Assembly: GCA_016189965.1 (NCBI GenBank) | Contig: JACPRL010000022.1 | Span: 1-9,342, forward strand | Reading direction: 5' to 3' | DNA from: Acidobacteriota bacterium | GTDB taxonomy: Bacteria > Acidobacteriota > Terriglobia > Acidiferrales > 2-02-FULL-67-57 | DNA length: 9,342 nucleotides | In this document: piece by piece, positions 1-5,993 of the stretch | How positions within the stretch are numbered: position 1 is the stretch's first letter | How the letters are laid out: each line of letters begins with the position of its first letter | Position numbers and translations under genes: made by a program | Notes under the pieces: model-generated | The model's input: the letters and a program-made list of their open reading frames with translations, nothing else | Database searches by the model: none | What the model was told of the DNA's origin: nothing

Positions 1-456
1 CAATGTGACGTAGGAGACCCGCAACTCGTAGAGCGCCTGTTCGAGCAACTGCTGCTCGCGCGGGGTCAGGTTGCCGCGGCTTTTCTCCTCCAGCACGGCC
101 AGCATGTCGATGGTGTGGCGCGCATTCTCGAGGTCGAGCGGTGGCCGGCCGCGCACGGGGTCTTCCACCAGCCCCAACTGGTACATGGCCGAGGTGTAGA
201 GCGACATCAGCAGGGCCTCGAAGTCCATCGGCGGCTGGCTGCGGGGCGCCTGGCGGTCGTAGGCTTCCCGAGCAGCTCGGGACTCCTTCGATTCCGCCAC
301 GGGCGCAGCCGTTTGTGGCACGCTTGCGGGAGGGGGCGGTGGACTCGTCGCTGCGGGGCTCTCGGACTCCACGCCCGGCCGCCGCTCGCCTTCGGTGGTG
401 AAGCGCCGGCGGTCAACGACGCGAATCTCCTCGCCTTCCGGTTGCTTCTCTGGCAT
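1..456 (-). CDS. DUF1844 domain protein (3' end cut by window edge)
   Basis: The frame runs from an ATG at 456-454 to the left edge without a stop, giving 152 residues and lacking only the extreme C-terminus. The start is well fixed because an in-frame TAA lies five codons upstream. The N-terminus (about residues 8-22) has the acidobacterial and deltaproteobacterial signature IRVVDRRRFTTEGE. A low-complexity Pro/Ala/Ser linker follows (about 30-75). The DUF1844 core (about 78-152) contains the pattern DFEALLMSLYTSAMYQLG, then an ID-L-VLEEK-RGNLT-EE--LLE block and LYELRVSYV. DUF1844 has no established biochemical role that I know of; members are small, helical and presumably cytoplasmic. The gene is divergent from mazG with about 110 bp between the start codons. 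No strong Shine-Dalgarno sequence precedes the ATG. The family call is firm; the function is unknown. Confidence 0.85.
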   Translation of the reverse strand, partial: MPEKQPEGEEIRVVDRRRFTTEGERRPGVESESPAATSPPPPPASVPQTAAPVAESKESRAAREAYDRQAPRSQPPMDFEALLMSLYTSAMYQLGLVEDPVRGRPPLDLENARHTIDMLAVLEEKSRGNLTPREQQLLEQALYELRVSYVTL

Positions 457-567
457 AGCGAAGCTACTTTACAGCGGGGCGCGCAGCGCGGCAAGCCCCG
501 GCCGGGACTTGTTTGGCTGCGGGCTTGCTTGTAGAGTGGCTTGTTTCCGCCGAGGACGCGAGGGACG
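457..567. promoter_or_regulatory. Divergent intergenic region between the DUF1844 gene and mazG
   Basis: This stretch must hold the promoters of both divergent genes if each is transcribed from its own start. On the plus strand TTGTTT at 509-514 and TGTAGA at 530-535 are a poor -35/-10 pair with a 15-bp spacer. On the minus strand the segment read as TGTAAAGT next to the DUF1844 start is AT-richer than its surroundings. Neither is convincing. A GGGGC/GCCCC pair (476-480 and 496-500) could form a weak hairpin. No operator was recognised. Confidence 0.3.
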
Positions 568-1359
568 GTGGAGAAGCGGCGCTTCGAGGATTTGGTGGAG
601 TTGATGGCGCGGCTGCGCGCCCCCGACGGGTGTCCCTGGGATCGCGAGCAGACGCCGCGCAGCCTGCGCACGTACCTGCTCGAGGAAACCTACGAAGTGC
701 TCGACGCCATCGAGCGGGACGACCCGCAGGCGCTGAAGGATGAGCTGGGCGACCTGCTGCTGCAGGTCGTCTTCCACGCCCAGATGGCGGGCGAGCAGGG
801 CCGCTTTTCGATTGACGACGTCTTGGCCAACCTGCACGACAAGCTCATCCGCCGCCATCCGCATGTTTTCGGAACGACACAGGCGACGAGCGCCGAGCAG
901 GTGAAGGTGAACTGGGAGGCCTTGAAGGCGGCCGAGCGCGAGGCGCACCTGAAGCCTTCCAGGGAAGGGAACTCCATCCTCAGCGGCGTCAGCCCGCACC
1001 TGCCGGCGCTGCTCGAAGCCTACCAACTGACCCGGCGCGCCGCCCAGGTGGGCTTCGACTGGCAGCGGTTGGACGATTTGTTGGCCAAGCTCGAGGAAGA
1101 AGTCAACGAATTGCGGCAGGCGGTGGCCGCAGGTGACGGCGAGCGGCTGGAGGACGAGGTGGGCGACCTGCTCTTCGTGGCGGTGAATGTGGCCCGCTAC
1201 CTGGGCTTGGACCCGGCGGTGGCGCTGCGGCGCACCAATCGCAAATTCACGGAGCGGTTCCAGCTGGTGGAGCGCGAGCTCGCCCGGCTGGGCAAGCGGC
1301 CCGAGGAGGCCACGCTCGAGGAGATGGACGCCCTGTGGGAGCGCAGCAAAGAAAAGTAG
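568..1359 (+). CDS. mazG: Nucleoside triphosphate pyrophosphohydrolase MazG
   Basis: MazG hydrolyses (d)NTPs to NMP and pyrophosphate and is linked to nucleotide-pool cleaning and the stringent response; it is cytoplasmic. From the GTG at 568 the product has 263 residues, the same length as E. coli MazG. The N-terminus has the hallmark GCPWDREQT (21-29). The first all-alpha domain shows the metal-binding pattern E39-E40-x-x-E43 followed by E59-x-x-D62. The second domain repeats it with E177-E178-x-x-E181 and E197-x-x-D200, and a conserved NRKFTERF lies near the C-terminus (224-231). A TTG at 541 would add nine residues; I prefer 568 because GAGGA (552-556) and GAGGG (560-564) lie upstream and family members start at this point. 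The last codons (K-E-K-stop) lie inside a foldback repeat. The identification is firm; the start is less certain. Confidence 0.93.
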   Translation: MEKRRFEDLVELMARLRAPDGCPWDREQTPRSLRTYLLEETYEVLDAIERDDPQALKDELGDLLLQVVFHAQMAGEQGRFSIDDVLANLHDKLIRRHPHVFGTTQATSAEQVKVNWEALKAAEREAHLKPSREGNSILSGVSPHLPALLEAYQLTRRAAQVGFDWQRLDDLLAKLEEEVNELRQAVAAGDGERLEDEVGDLLFVAVNVARYLGLDPAVALRRTNRKFTERFQLVERELARLGKRPEEATLEEMDALWERSKEK

Positions 1360-1428
1360 CGGAACCCTTCAGGGTTCCACGGGGAGGAGGCGGGGGTGGA
1401 AGGCTGAAGCCTTCCGCTACTTTTCTTT
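1348..1428. repeat. Foldback repeat overlapping the mazG stop codon
   Basis: A perfect 17-bp inverted repeat has arms at 1348-1364 and 1412-1428 (AAAGAAAAGTAGCGGAA and its complement). Each arm leads into its own small hairpin: GGAACCCTTCAGGGTTCC at 1361-1378 and GGAAGGCTGAAGCCTTCC at 1398-1415. The stop codon of mazG (1357-1359) is the TAG of the left GTAGC motif. The right hairpin is followed by a T-rich stretch (1421-1428), so in mRNA this could also act as a terminator. Related hairpins recur at 5637-5662 and 5814-5839. Confidence 0.9.
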
Positions 1429-1547
1429 GTCATTCCGAGCGGAGCGAGGAATCTTGCCTGTGGATCGGGTTGAAGAAAAAGCAGATTCCTCACCGCCAAG
1501 GCAAGCAAGGGTTCCCTTCGGCTTCGCGCAGGGCAGGCGGAATGACA
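1428..1547. repeat. Inverted-repeat element with TGTCATTCCG ends
   Basis: The outer arms TGTCATTCCG (1428-1437) and CGGAATGACA (1538-1547) are exact complements. Inside them GAGGAATCT (1446-1454) pairs with AGATTCCTC (1483-1491). The left portion, TGTCATTCCGAG followed by GAGGAATCT, recurs as a half element at 5879-5921. The element holds no plausible gene. Its size (120 bp) and terminal inversions resemble a miniature mobile or REP-like intergenic repeat, but no target-site duplication is evident because the left end abuts the preceding repeat. Confidence 0.8.
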
Positions 1548-1582
1548 CGGGCACGGTTTTTTCAGCGCCCTGCTAGGCGCCT

Positions 1583-2563
1583 ATGTTCGACTTGAAGAGT
1601 TTCGAAGCGACGCGCGCGGAGGTGCACGGGCGGATTCGCGCGACGCCGCTCGTCTATTCCGATTCCTTGAGCGCGCTGACGGAAAGCCAGGTTTATCTGA
1701 AAGTCGAGTCGTTCCAACTCACGCACTCCTTCAAAGTGCGCGCCGCTTACGGCGGCTTGCTGCCGCGGCTGGAGGAGGCGCGGCGCCGCGGCGCGGTGAC
1801 CGGCTCCTCGGGCAACTTTGCTCAGGGACTGGCCTACGTGGGGCGCGAGCTGGGCGTGCCGGTGACGGTGGTGATGCTGGAGCGCAGCGCGCGGGTGAAA
1901 GTGGAGGCAGCGCGGCGGCTGGGGGCGGAGATTGTTTTCTGCCCCAACGATTTCGCCCAGCGCACGGCGACCGTGGAGCGCATCCACCGCGAGCAGGGCA
2001 AGGTGATCGTGCATTCGTTCGACGACGAGGGCACGATCCGGGGCAACGGCACGCTGGGCTTTGAACTGCTCGAGCAGCTCCCCGAGCTGGACGTGGCGCT
2101 GGTGCCGACGAGCGGGGGCGGGCTGCTGGCGGGCGTGGCGGCCGTAGTGAAGCAGGTGCGACCGCAGGCGCGCGTCTACGGCGTGCAGCCGGAGTTCATG
2201 CCTTCGATGCGCGTATCGCTGGAGAAGGGCGAGCCGACCTACGCCGAAACCAAGCCGTCGGTGGCCGATGGCCTGGTGGCGGCCTGCCCGGGCCGGCTGA
2301 CCTTCGCGCTGGCGAAGCGGTACGTCGAGGACGTGCTGCTGGTCTCGGAGGAGGAAATCGTTCAAAGCGTCGCGCATCTGCTGGAGCACGACAAGCTGGT
2401 CATCGAGCCGTCGGGCGCCGTAGGCGTAGCCGCGCTGCTGCGGCATCTCCGCCCGCGGGTGCGCGGGCAGAAGGTGGTCGTCGTGCTGACGGGCGGGAAT
2501 GTGGAGCCGGCACGGCTGGTGGAGCTGCTCGGCCAGGCGGCGCCGGTCGGGCGCGGGAAGTAG
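1583..2563 (+). CDS. PLP-dependent threonine/serine dehydratase-racemase family protein (fold type II)
   Basis: The 326-residue protein is a fold-type II PLP enzyme of the threonine ammonia-lyase/serine racemase group; such enzymes deaminate Thr or Ser to 2-oxo acids or racemise amino acids in the cytoplasm. The Schiff-base lysine is K51 in HSFKVRAA, where the usual motif is SFKIRGA. The loop gripping the substrate carboxylate is GSSGNFAQG (74-82); canonical threonine dehydratases have SAGNHAQG, so Phe replaces His. The phosphate-binding glycine loop is SGGGLLAG (177-184), and LTGGN (302-306) marks the cofactor-ring site. No C-terminal ACT domain is present, so it is not the isoleucine-regulated biosynthetic IlvA. 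It is the first gene of a four-gene unit and ends 3 bp before the next start. The Shine-Dalgarno is weak (AGGCG at 1575-1579). The reaction and substrate cannot be fixed from sequence; amino acid racemase, Thr/Ser dehydratase and hydroxy-amino acid lyase are all possible. Confidence 0.85.
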   Translation: MFDLKSFEATRAEVHGRIRATPLVYSDSLSALTESQVYLKVESFQLTHSFKVRAAYGGLLPRLEEARRRGAVTGSSGNFAQGLAYVGRELGVPVTVVMLERSARVKVEAARRLGAEIVFCPNDFAQRTATVERIHREQGKVIVHSFDDEGTIRGNGTLGFELLEQLPELDVALVPTSGGGLLAGVAAVVKQVRPQARVYGVQPEFMPSMRVSLEKGEPTYAETKPSVADGLVAACPGRLTFALAKRYVEDVLLVSEEEIVQSVAHLLEHDKLVIEPSGAVGVAALLRHLRPRVRGQKVVVVLTGGNVEPARLVELLGQAAPVGRGK

Positions 2564-2566
2564 CCG

Positions 2567-3313
2567 ATGGCGGCCGAGGCGATGGAGATTCGCCCCTGCA
2601 CGCGGCTCGAGGAGATCGAGCGCTGCGTGGAACTGCAGCGCGAGGTCTGGGGCTTCGCCGACGTGGAGCTGGTGCCGCGCGACATCATGGTGGCGATGGC
2701 GATGGCCGGCGGACACATCTTCGGCGCCTTTGATGGCGACCGGATGGTCGCCTTCGTGCTCGCCTTCCCTGGCTACCGAGGCGGTCGCCCCCATCTGCAT
2801 TCGCATATGCTGGCCGTGCTCCCGGGCTACCGCGACCGGGGCCTGGGCCGACAGTTGAAGCTGCGGCAACGGGAGGACGCGCTGGCGCGGGAGATTGAGT
2901 TGATCGAATGGACCTTCGACCCCCTGGAACTGAAGAACGCCTATTTCAACCTGGAGCGCTTGGGCGCGATTGTGCGACAGTACGTGCCGAACAAGTACGG
3001 CCGGACGACCAGCCCCTTGCACGCCGGGCTGCCCACCGACCGGCTGGTGGCGGAGTGGTGGCTGCGCTCGGGGCGGGTCGAGAACGTGGTCGCTGGCCGA
3101 CGCCCCCCGCACTCGGAAGCCGGCGTCCGCGTGCGCGTGCCCATCAATATCGCTGAGCTGAAGCGCAGCGACCCAGCGCTCGCCGAGCGCCTCCAGAGCC
3201 GCACGCGGGAAGAGTTCCAGCAGTGGCTGGCGCAGGGCTATGCCGCCACCGGCTTCGAGTTTGAGACCGACGCCGGCGCCTATCTCCTCGAGCCGTTCGA
3301 AGAGCCGGCATGA
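2567..3313 (+). CDS. GNAT family acyltransferase, probable amino acid N-succinyl/acyltransferase
   Basis: This 248-residue protein carries a GNAT fold in its first half. The beta-strand/loop block HSHMLAVLPGYRDRGLGRQL includes the acyl-CoA pyrophosphate motif R89-x-x-G92-x-G94. It then has EWTFDPLELKNAYFNLERLGA (114-134), typical of the predicted acetyltransferase family often encoded beside NSAR/OSBS genes. The C-terminal half (about 140-248) is an extension specific to that family. In the characterised Geobacillus pathway a GNAT neighbour of NSAR transfers succinyl from succinyl-CoA to D-amino acids; assigning that here rests on the adjacent gene, not on substrate residues. It starts 3 bp after the dehydratase stop and its stop overlaps the next ATG (ATGA at 3310-3313), so translation is likely coupled. 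A second ATG at 2582, preceded by GAGGC, is an alternative start. Confidence 0.85.
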   Translation: MAAEAMEIRPCTRLEEIERCVELQREVWGFADVELVPRDIMVAMAMAGGHIFGAFDGDRMVAFVLAFPGYRGGRPHLHSHMLAVLPGYRDRGLGRQLKLRQREDALAREIELIEWTFDPLELKNAYFNLERLGAIVRQYVPNKYGRTTSPLHAGLPTDRLVAEWWLRSGRVENVVAGRRPPHSEAGVRVRVPINIAELKRSDPALAERLQSRTREEFQQWLAQGYAATGFEFETDAGAYLLEPFEEPA

Positions 3314-4422
3314 GGATCGAGTCGCTGACGCTGCGCGAACTGCGCATGGCGCTGCGGGCGCCCTTCGAGACCAGTTTTGGCGTGACGCGCGAGCGGCGCA
3401 TCCTGCTCGCTGAAGCCGTAGCGGACGGCGTCGCGGGCTGGGGCGAAATCACCGCTGGCGAAGGCCCGTTCTACGGCCCGGAAACCACGGAGACCGCCTG
3501 GCACGTGGTGCGCGACTTCATTGCCCCGCTCGCGCTGGGCAAAAAGCTCGCCAGTGCCGCCGAGCTCGCTGCGCTGCTCGCTCCCATCCGCGGGCACCCG
3601 ATGGCCAAAGCGGGCGTAGAAAGCACCCTGTGGGACATCGAGGCGCAACAGAAGGGCCTGCCGCTTGCCAAGCTGCTGGGCGGGACGCTGGAGGAAATTC
3701 CCTGCGGGGTTTCGCTCGGCATCCAGCCGACGGTTGAAGGGCTGCTGGAGAAAATCGAGAAGGAGCTGGCGGCCGGCTATCAGCGCATCAAAATCAAAAT
3801 CAAGCCGGGCTGGGACGTGGCCGTGGTATCCGCGGTGCGCAAGCGGTTCCCCGGGGTCAAGCTGATGGTGGACGCCAACTCCGCTTACAGCCTGCGCGAC
3901 ACCGCTCACCTCCAGCAGCTCGACGCCTTCTACCTGATGATGCTCGAGCAGCCGCTCGCCTGGGACGACATTCACGAACACGCCAAGCTCCAGGCGCAGT
4001 TGCAAACGCCGATCTGCCTCGACGAGTCCATCCACAACGCGCGGCAGGCGCGGGCGGCCATTGAGCTCGGCGCCTGCCAGATCATCAACATCAAGCTGGG
4101 GCGCGTCGGCGGTTACGCCGAAGCCCGCCGCGTCCACGACGTCTGCCGCGAGCATTCTGTCCCCGTGTGGTGCGGCGCGATGCTGGAGTCGGGCGTCGGC
4201 CGGGCGCACAACATCGCGCTCTCCACCCTGCCCAACTTCCTCCTGCCCGGCGACGTCTCGGCCAGCCGGCGCTACTGGGAGGAAGACATCATCGAGCCCG
4301 AAGTCGAGGTCACGCCTGAGGGAACCATCCGCGTGCCCACGGCGCCCGGGCTGGGTTTTGCGGTGCGGCGTGAGCGCATTGAAAAGCTCACCGTCCGCCG
4401 GGAAACCTGGTCGGCGTCCTGA
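3310..4422 (+). CDS. N-succinylamino acid racemase / o-succinylbenzoate synthase (enolase superfamily)
   Basis: The 370-residue protein belongs to the NSAR/OSBS family of the muconate-lactonizing subgroup. The N-terminal capping domain (about 1-125) leads into the TIM barrel. Catalytic Lys lies in KIKIKPGWD (K163, with K161 two residues before); metal ligands are D188 (VDAN), E213 (LEQPL) and D238 (CLDES); the opposite base is K262 (NIKLGRVGG). Spacing matches Amycolatopsis NSAR after a one-residue shift. The segment WCGAMLESGVGRAHN (287-301) and LPGDVSASRRYWEEDI are also diagnostic. Family members isomerise N-succinyl-D/L-amino acids, make o-succinylbenzoate for menaquinone, or do both. The tightly coupled GNAT gene favours the racemase role; no other men gene is in view, but a MenC role cannot be excluded. 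The ATG overlaps the GNAT stop. Confidence 0.92.
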   Translation: MRIESLTLRELRMALRAPFETSFGVTRERRILLAEAVADGVAGWGEITAGEGPFYGPETTETAWHVVRDFIAPLALGKKLASAAELAALLAPIRGHPMAKAGVESTLWDIEAQQKGLPLAKLLGGTLEEIPCGVSLGIQPTVEGLLEKIEKELAAGYQRIKIKIKPGWDVAVVSAVRKRFPGVKLMVDANSAYSLRDTAHLQQLDAFYLMMLEQPLAWDDIHEHAKLQAQLQTPICLDESIHNARQARAAIELGACQIINIKLGRVGGYAEARRVHDVCREHSVPVWCGAMLESGVGRAHNIALSTLPNFLLPGDVSASRRYWEEDIIEPEVEVTPEGTIRVPTAPGLGFAVRRERIEKLTVRRETWSAS

Positions 4423-4430
4423 CCCCGCTG

Positions 4431-5324
4431 ATGGTCTACTTCCTGCTCATCCTGATGGTGCTGGCCTGGGCGGCCAACTTCATCGTGGCCAAGTGGGCGC
4501 TCGAGGAGCTTCCGCCTTTTTCGCTGCTCTTCCTGCGCGTGCTGATGTCGAACGCTCTCTTCCTCGCCCTTTATTTTTCCCTGCGACGGCCGCGCCAGCC
4601 GGGCGCTTCGGCCCCGAACCGCCCAGCGGACCTCCGAGCCGGCTGGCCCTGGTTCGCGCTCCTGGGCCTGTTCGGCATCGCCGGCAACCAGACCGGCTTC
4701 ACCGTTGGCATCCACTACACCACCGTGGCCCACTCGGCGCTCATCATCTCGCTGACTCCCATCCTGGTTCTTATCCTGGCGGTGCGGATGCGGCTTGAAT
4801 CGCTCACCCTGCTCAAGGTGCTCGGCATGGGGTTGTCGTTCACCGGCGTGGCCATCCTGGTGTCCGAGCACGGTTTTGGCTCCGACAGTCCCACCTTCCA
4901 CGGCGACCTCATCACGCTCGGCGGCAGCGCCGCCTTTGCCCTCTACACCGTCTATGGCAAGCGCATCGCCGACCGCTACGACACCCTGACCTTCAACACC
5001 TTCACCTACCTCGCCGGCGGGCTGTTCATCGTCCCCATTGCCGGCTGGCAGCTCTTCCGCACCGACTGGCAGCAGGTGAGCTGGCAGGGCTGGCTGGGCG
5101 CGGCCTATATGGCCGGCATCGCCTCGGTGGCGGCCTACCTGATTTTCTACTACGCGCTGAGCAAGCTCTCGGCGACCCGGGTGATTACCTTCACCTACCT
5201 GCAGCCCGTGCTGGCCACGCTGCTGGCCGTCGCCTTTCTCGGCGAGCAGCCTACCAAGCACGTCGTCCTCGGTGGCACGCTGGTTCTGGTGGGCGTCTAT
5301 CTGGCCGAGCGCGCCCGCGGGTAG
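4431..5324 (+). CDS. EamA/DMT-family transporter
   Basis: The 297-residue protein has about ten hydrophobic helices (roughly 3-20, 31-50, 72-92, 99-118, 127-145, 157-175, 187-205, 219-240, 249-268 and 277-292), the usual layout of two tandem EamA domains in the inner membrane. The first repeat ends in SLTPILVLILA and the second in QPVLATLLAVAFLGEQPT, both typical of drug/metabolite transporters. Many family members export amino acids or other metabolites; the substrate here is unknown. It starts 8 bp after the NSAR stop with no clear Shine-Dalgarno, so it is probably translationally coupled. As last gene of the unit it suggests the pathway's substrate or product crosses the membrane. Confidence 0.9.
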   Translation: MVYFLLILMVLAWAANFIVAKWALEELPPFSLLFLRVLMSNALFLALYFSLRRPRQPGASAPNRPADLRAGWPWFALLGLFGIAGNQTGFTVGIHYTTVAHSALIISLTPILVLILAVRMRLESLTLLKVLGMGLSFTGVAILVSEHGFGSDSPTFHGDLITLGGSAAFALYTVYGKRIADRYDTLTFNTFTYLAGGLFIVPIAGWQLFRTDWQQVSWQGWLGAAYMAGIASVAAYLIFYYALSKLSATRVITFTYLQPVLATLLAVAFLGEQPTKHVVLGGTLVLVGVYLAERARG

Positions 5325-5362
5325 GACAGACATTCGTGTCTGTCATTCGCCCCTAGGGCGAA
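5325..5362. repeat. Two adjacent hairpins after the operon
   Basis: GACAGACA (5325-5332), a TTCG loop and TGTCTGTC (5337-5344) form a perfect 8-bp stem directly after the transporter stop codon. TTCGCCC (5346-5352), loop CTA and GGGCGAA (5356-5362) form a second, 7-bp stem. No T-tract follows either, so a classical intrinsic terminator is not supported, though the position suggests transcript 3'-end formation or protection. Confidence 0.75.
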
Positions 5363-5380
5363 CTGTCTAGAAGCTAATGC

Positions 5381-5404
5381 CACAAAGACACGAAGGCACG
5401 AAGC
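5381..5404. repeat. Three tandem 8-bp units
   Basis: CACAAAGA, CACGAAGG and CACGAAGC follow each other exactly, a threefold tandem of the pattern CACRAAGN. I recall similar CACRAAG-type strings as dispersed intergenic repeats in other bacterial genomes, but cannot confirm it here. No spacers are present, so it is not a CRISPR. Confidence 0.6.
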
Positions 5405-5410
5405 CGGAAG

Positions 5411-5430
5411 GGCGGGGCTTCAGCCCCGCC
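5411..5430. repeat. TTCA-centred hairpin, GC-rich variant
   Basis: GGCGGGGC, TTCA and GCCCCGCC form a perfect 8-bp stem with a four-base TTCA centre. The centre is the same as in the hairpins at 1361-1378, 5642-5659 and 5817-5834, but the stem sequence differs completely. Confidence 0.75.
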
Positions 5431-5469
5431 GAAAAGAAGCTGCGCGCAGCGCCACCTTGGAAGGGGTTC

Positions 5470-5494
5470 GGGGAAACCCTTTATGGGTGTCCCC
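5470..5494. repeat. Hairpin with 10-bp stem, one mismatch
   Basis: GGGGAAACCC (5470-5479) and GGGTGTCCCC (5485-5494) pair with a single A/G mismatch around a TTTAT loop. It lies in the gene-free repeat island; a 12-bp palindrome GCTGCGCGCAGC occurs just upstream at 5439-5450. Confidence 0.6.
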
Positions 5495-5552
5495 GCCGGC
5501 CGGGGGTTTGTGCAACCGCTGGGGGGCTTCCGGACGGCTCGTGGATTGCCCG

Positions 5553-5586
5553 GAAATGCGTCTGCAATGCGTTCTCGACGCATTTC
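5553..5586. repeat. Inverted repeat GAAATGCGT / ACGCATTTC
   Basis: Nine-base arms at 5553-5561 and 5578-5586 are exact complements. The spacer contains an extra direct copy of AATGCGT (5566-5572), so two alternative hairpins compete for the right arm. Confidence 0.65.
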
Positions 5587-5636
5587 TCCCCCTGGGTGGT
5601 AGGAAGGAGGGGGGCACCCCCCCGTTCTCTTCTGTC

Positions 5637-5662
5637 GTAGCGGAAGGCTTCAGCCTTCCACC
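5637..5662. repeat. GTAGC-type hairpin repeat, GGC variant
   Basis: GTAGC is followed by GGAAGGCTTCAGCCTTCC (5642-5659) and ACC. It is the same sequence as the right-hand hairpin near mazG (1398-1415, opposite orientation). The stem is seven to eight base pairs with a TTCA centre. Confidence 0.85.
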
Positions 5663-5693
5663 CAAACGTTGCTTCGTCCCTCTTCATGTTCAG

Positions 5694-5763
5694 CCCTGTG
5701 GCTCCCCTGTCCCGCTTGCCCGGAGCCCAGCCGAAGGGAGCAGAGTCGAGGGATGCCACAGGG
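5694..5763. repeat. Inverted repeat CCCTGTGGC / GCCACAGGG
   Basis: Exact 9-bp arms at 5694-5702 and 5755-5763 enclose 52 bp. After a two-base internal loop, CCCT (5705-5708) can pair further with AGGG (5749-5752). The interior has no plausible gene. Confidence 0.65.
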
Positions 5764-5765
5764 AT

Positions 5766-5787
5766 CCCAGCGGCGGGAGCCGCTGGG
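5766..5787. repeat. Hairpin CCCAGCGGC / GCCGCTGGG
   Basis: A perfect 9-bp stem with a GGGA loop begins two bases after the preceding inverted repeat ends, so the two elements are nearly fused. Confidence 0.7.
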
Positions 5788-5813
5788 CTGAACCCCAATG
5801 AGGGGAGGCCGTT

Positions 5814-5839
5814 GGTGGAACCCTGAAGGGTTCCGCTAC
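5814..5839. repeat. GTAGC-type hairpin repeat, CCC variant (inverted)
   Basis: On the minus strand this reads GTAGC, then GGAACCCTTCAGGGTTCC (5817-5834), then ACC. It matches the left hairpin that overlaps the mazG stop codon (1357-1380), here in the opposite orientation. Confidence 0.85.
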
Positions 5840-5878
5840 CTCGCTGAACGCTCTAGACCATTGCACAACCCCCGCCCC

Positions 5879-5921
5879 TGTCATTCCGAGCCCTTGCGCG
5901 CCCTGGCGGCGAGGAATCTGC
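5879..5921. repeat. Half copy of the TGTCATTCCG element
   Basis: TGTCATTCCGAG (5879-5890) and GAGGAATCTGC (5911-5921) match the left half of the element at 1428-1547, but the segment between is different and longer, and no right-hand CGGAATGACA end follows. It looks like a truncated or single-sided copy. Confidence 0.7.
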
Positions 5922-5993
5922 TTTTCAGCCCTTGAGGCCTGCCTCGTTGAGTATCCGCAAAGCGTCGCGGATCATGTCGGCGAGCACAGTTGA

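Noticed and set aside
1562..3112. A 516-codon open frame on the minus strand across the PLP enzyme and GNAT genes
   Set aside because: It is antisense to two well-supported genes, its product is rich in His, Arg, Gln and Ala without a domain, and such mirror frames are expected in high-GC codon usage. The same applies to minus frames at 3280-4209, 4272-5333 and 5972-6964.
3310..4422. Naming the enolase-superfamily gene menC
   Set aside because: OSBS and NSAR activities cannot be separated by sequence, and the neighbours point to amino acid rather than menaquinone metabolism, so no symbol was given.
5325..5344. Intrinsic terminator after the transporter
   Set aside because: The stem is good but no T-tract follows; the sequence continues ATTCGCCC into another hairpin, so it is listed as a repeat only.
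5381..5404. Tandem 8-bp units as a CRISPR array
   Set aside because: The units are contiguous with no spacers, too short, and no cas gene is near.
5377..5801. Open frames of 64-114 codons in the repeat island
   Set aside because: They read straight through hairpin repeats on both strands, lack ribosome sites and show no recognisable domain.
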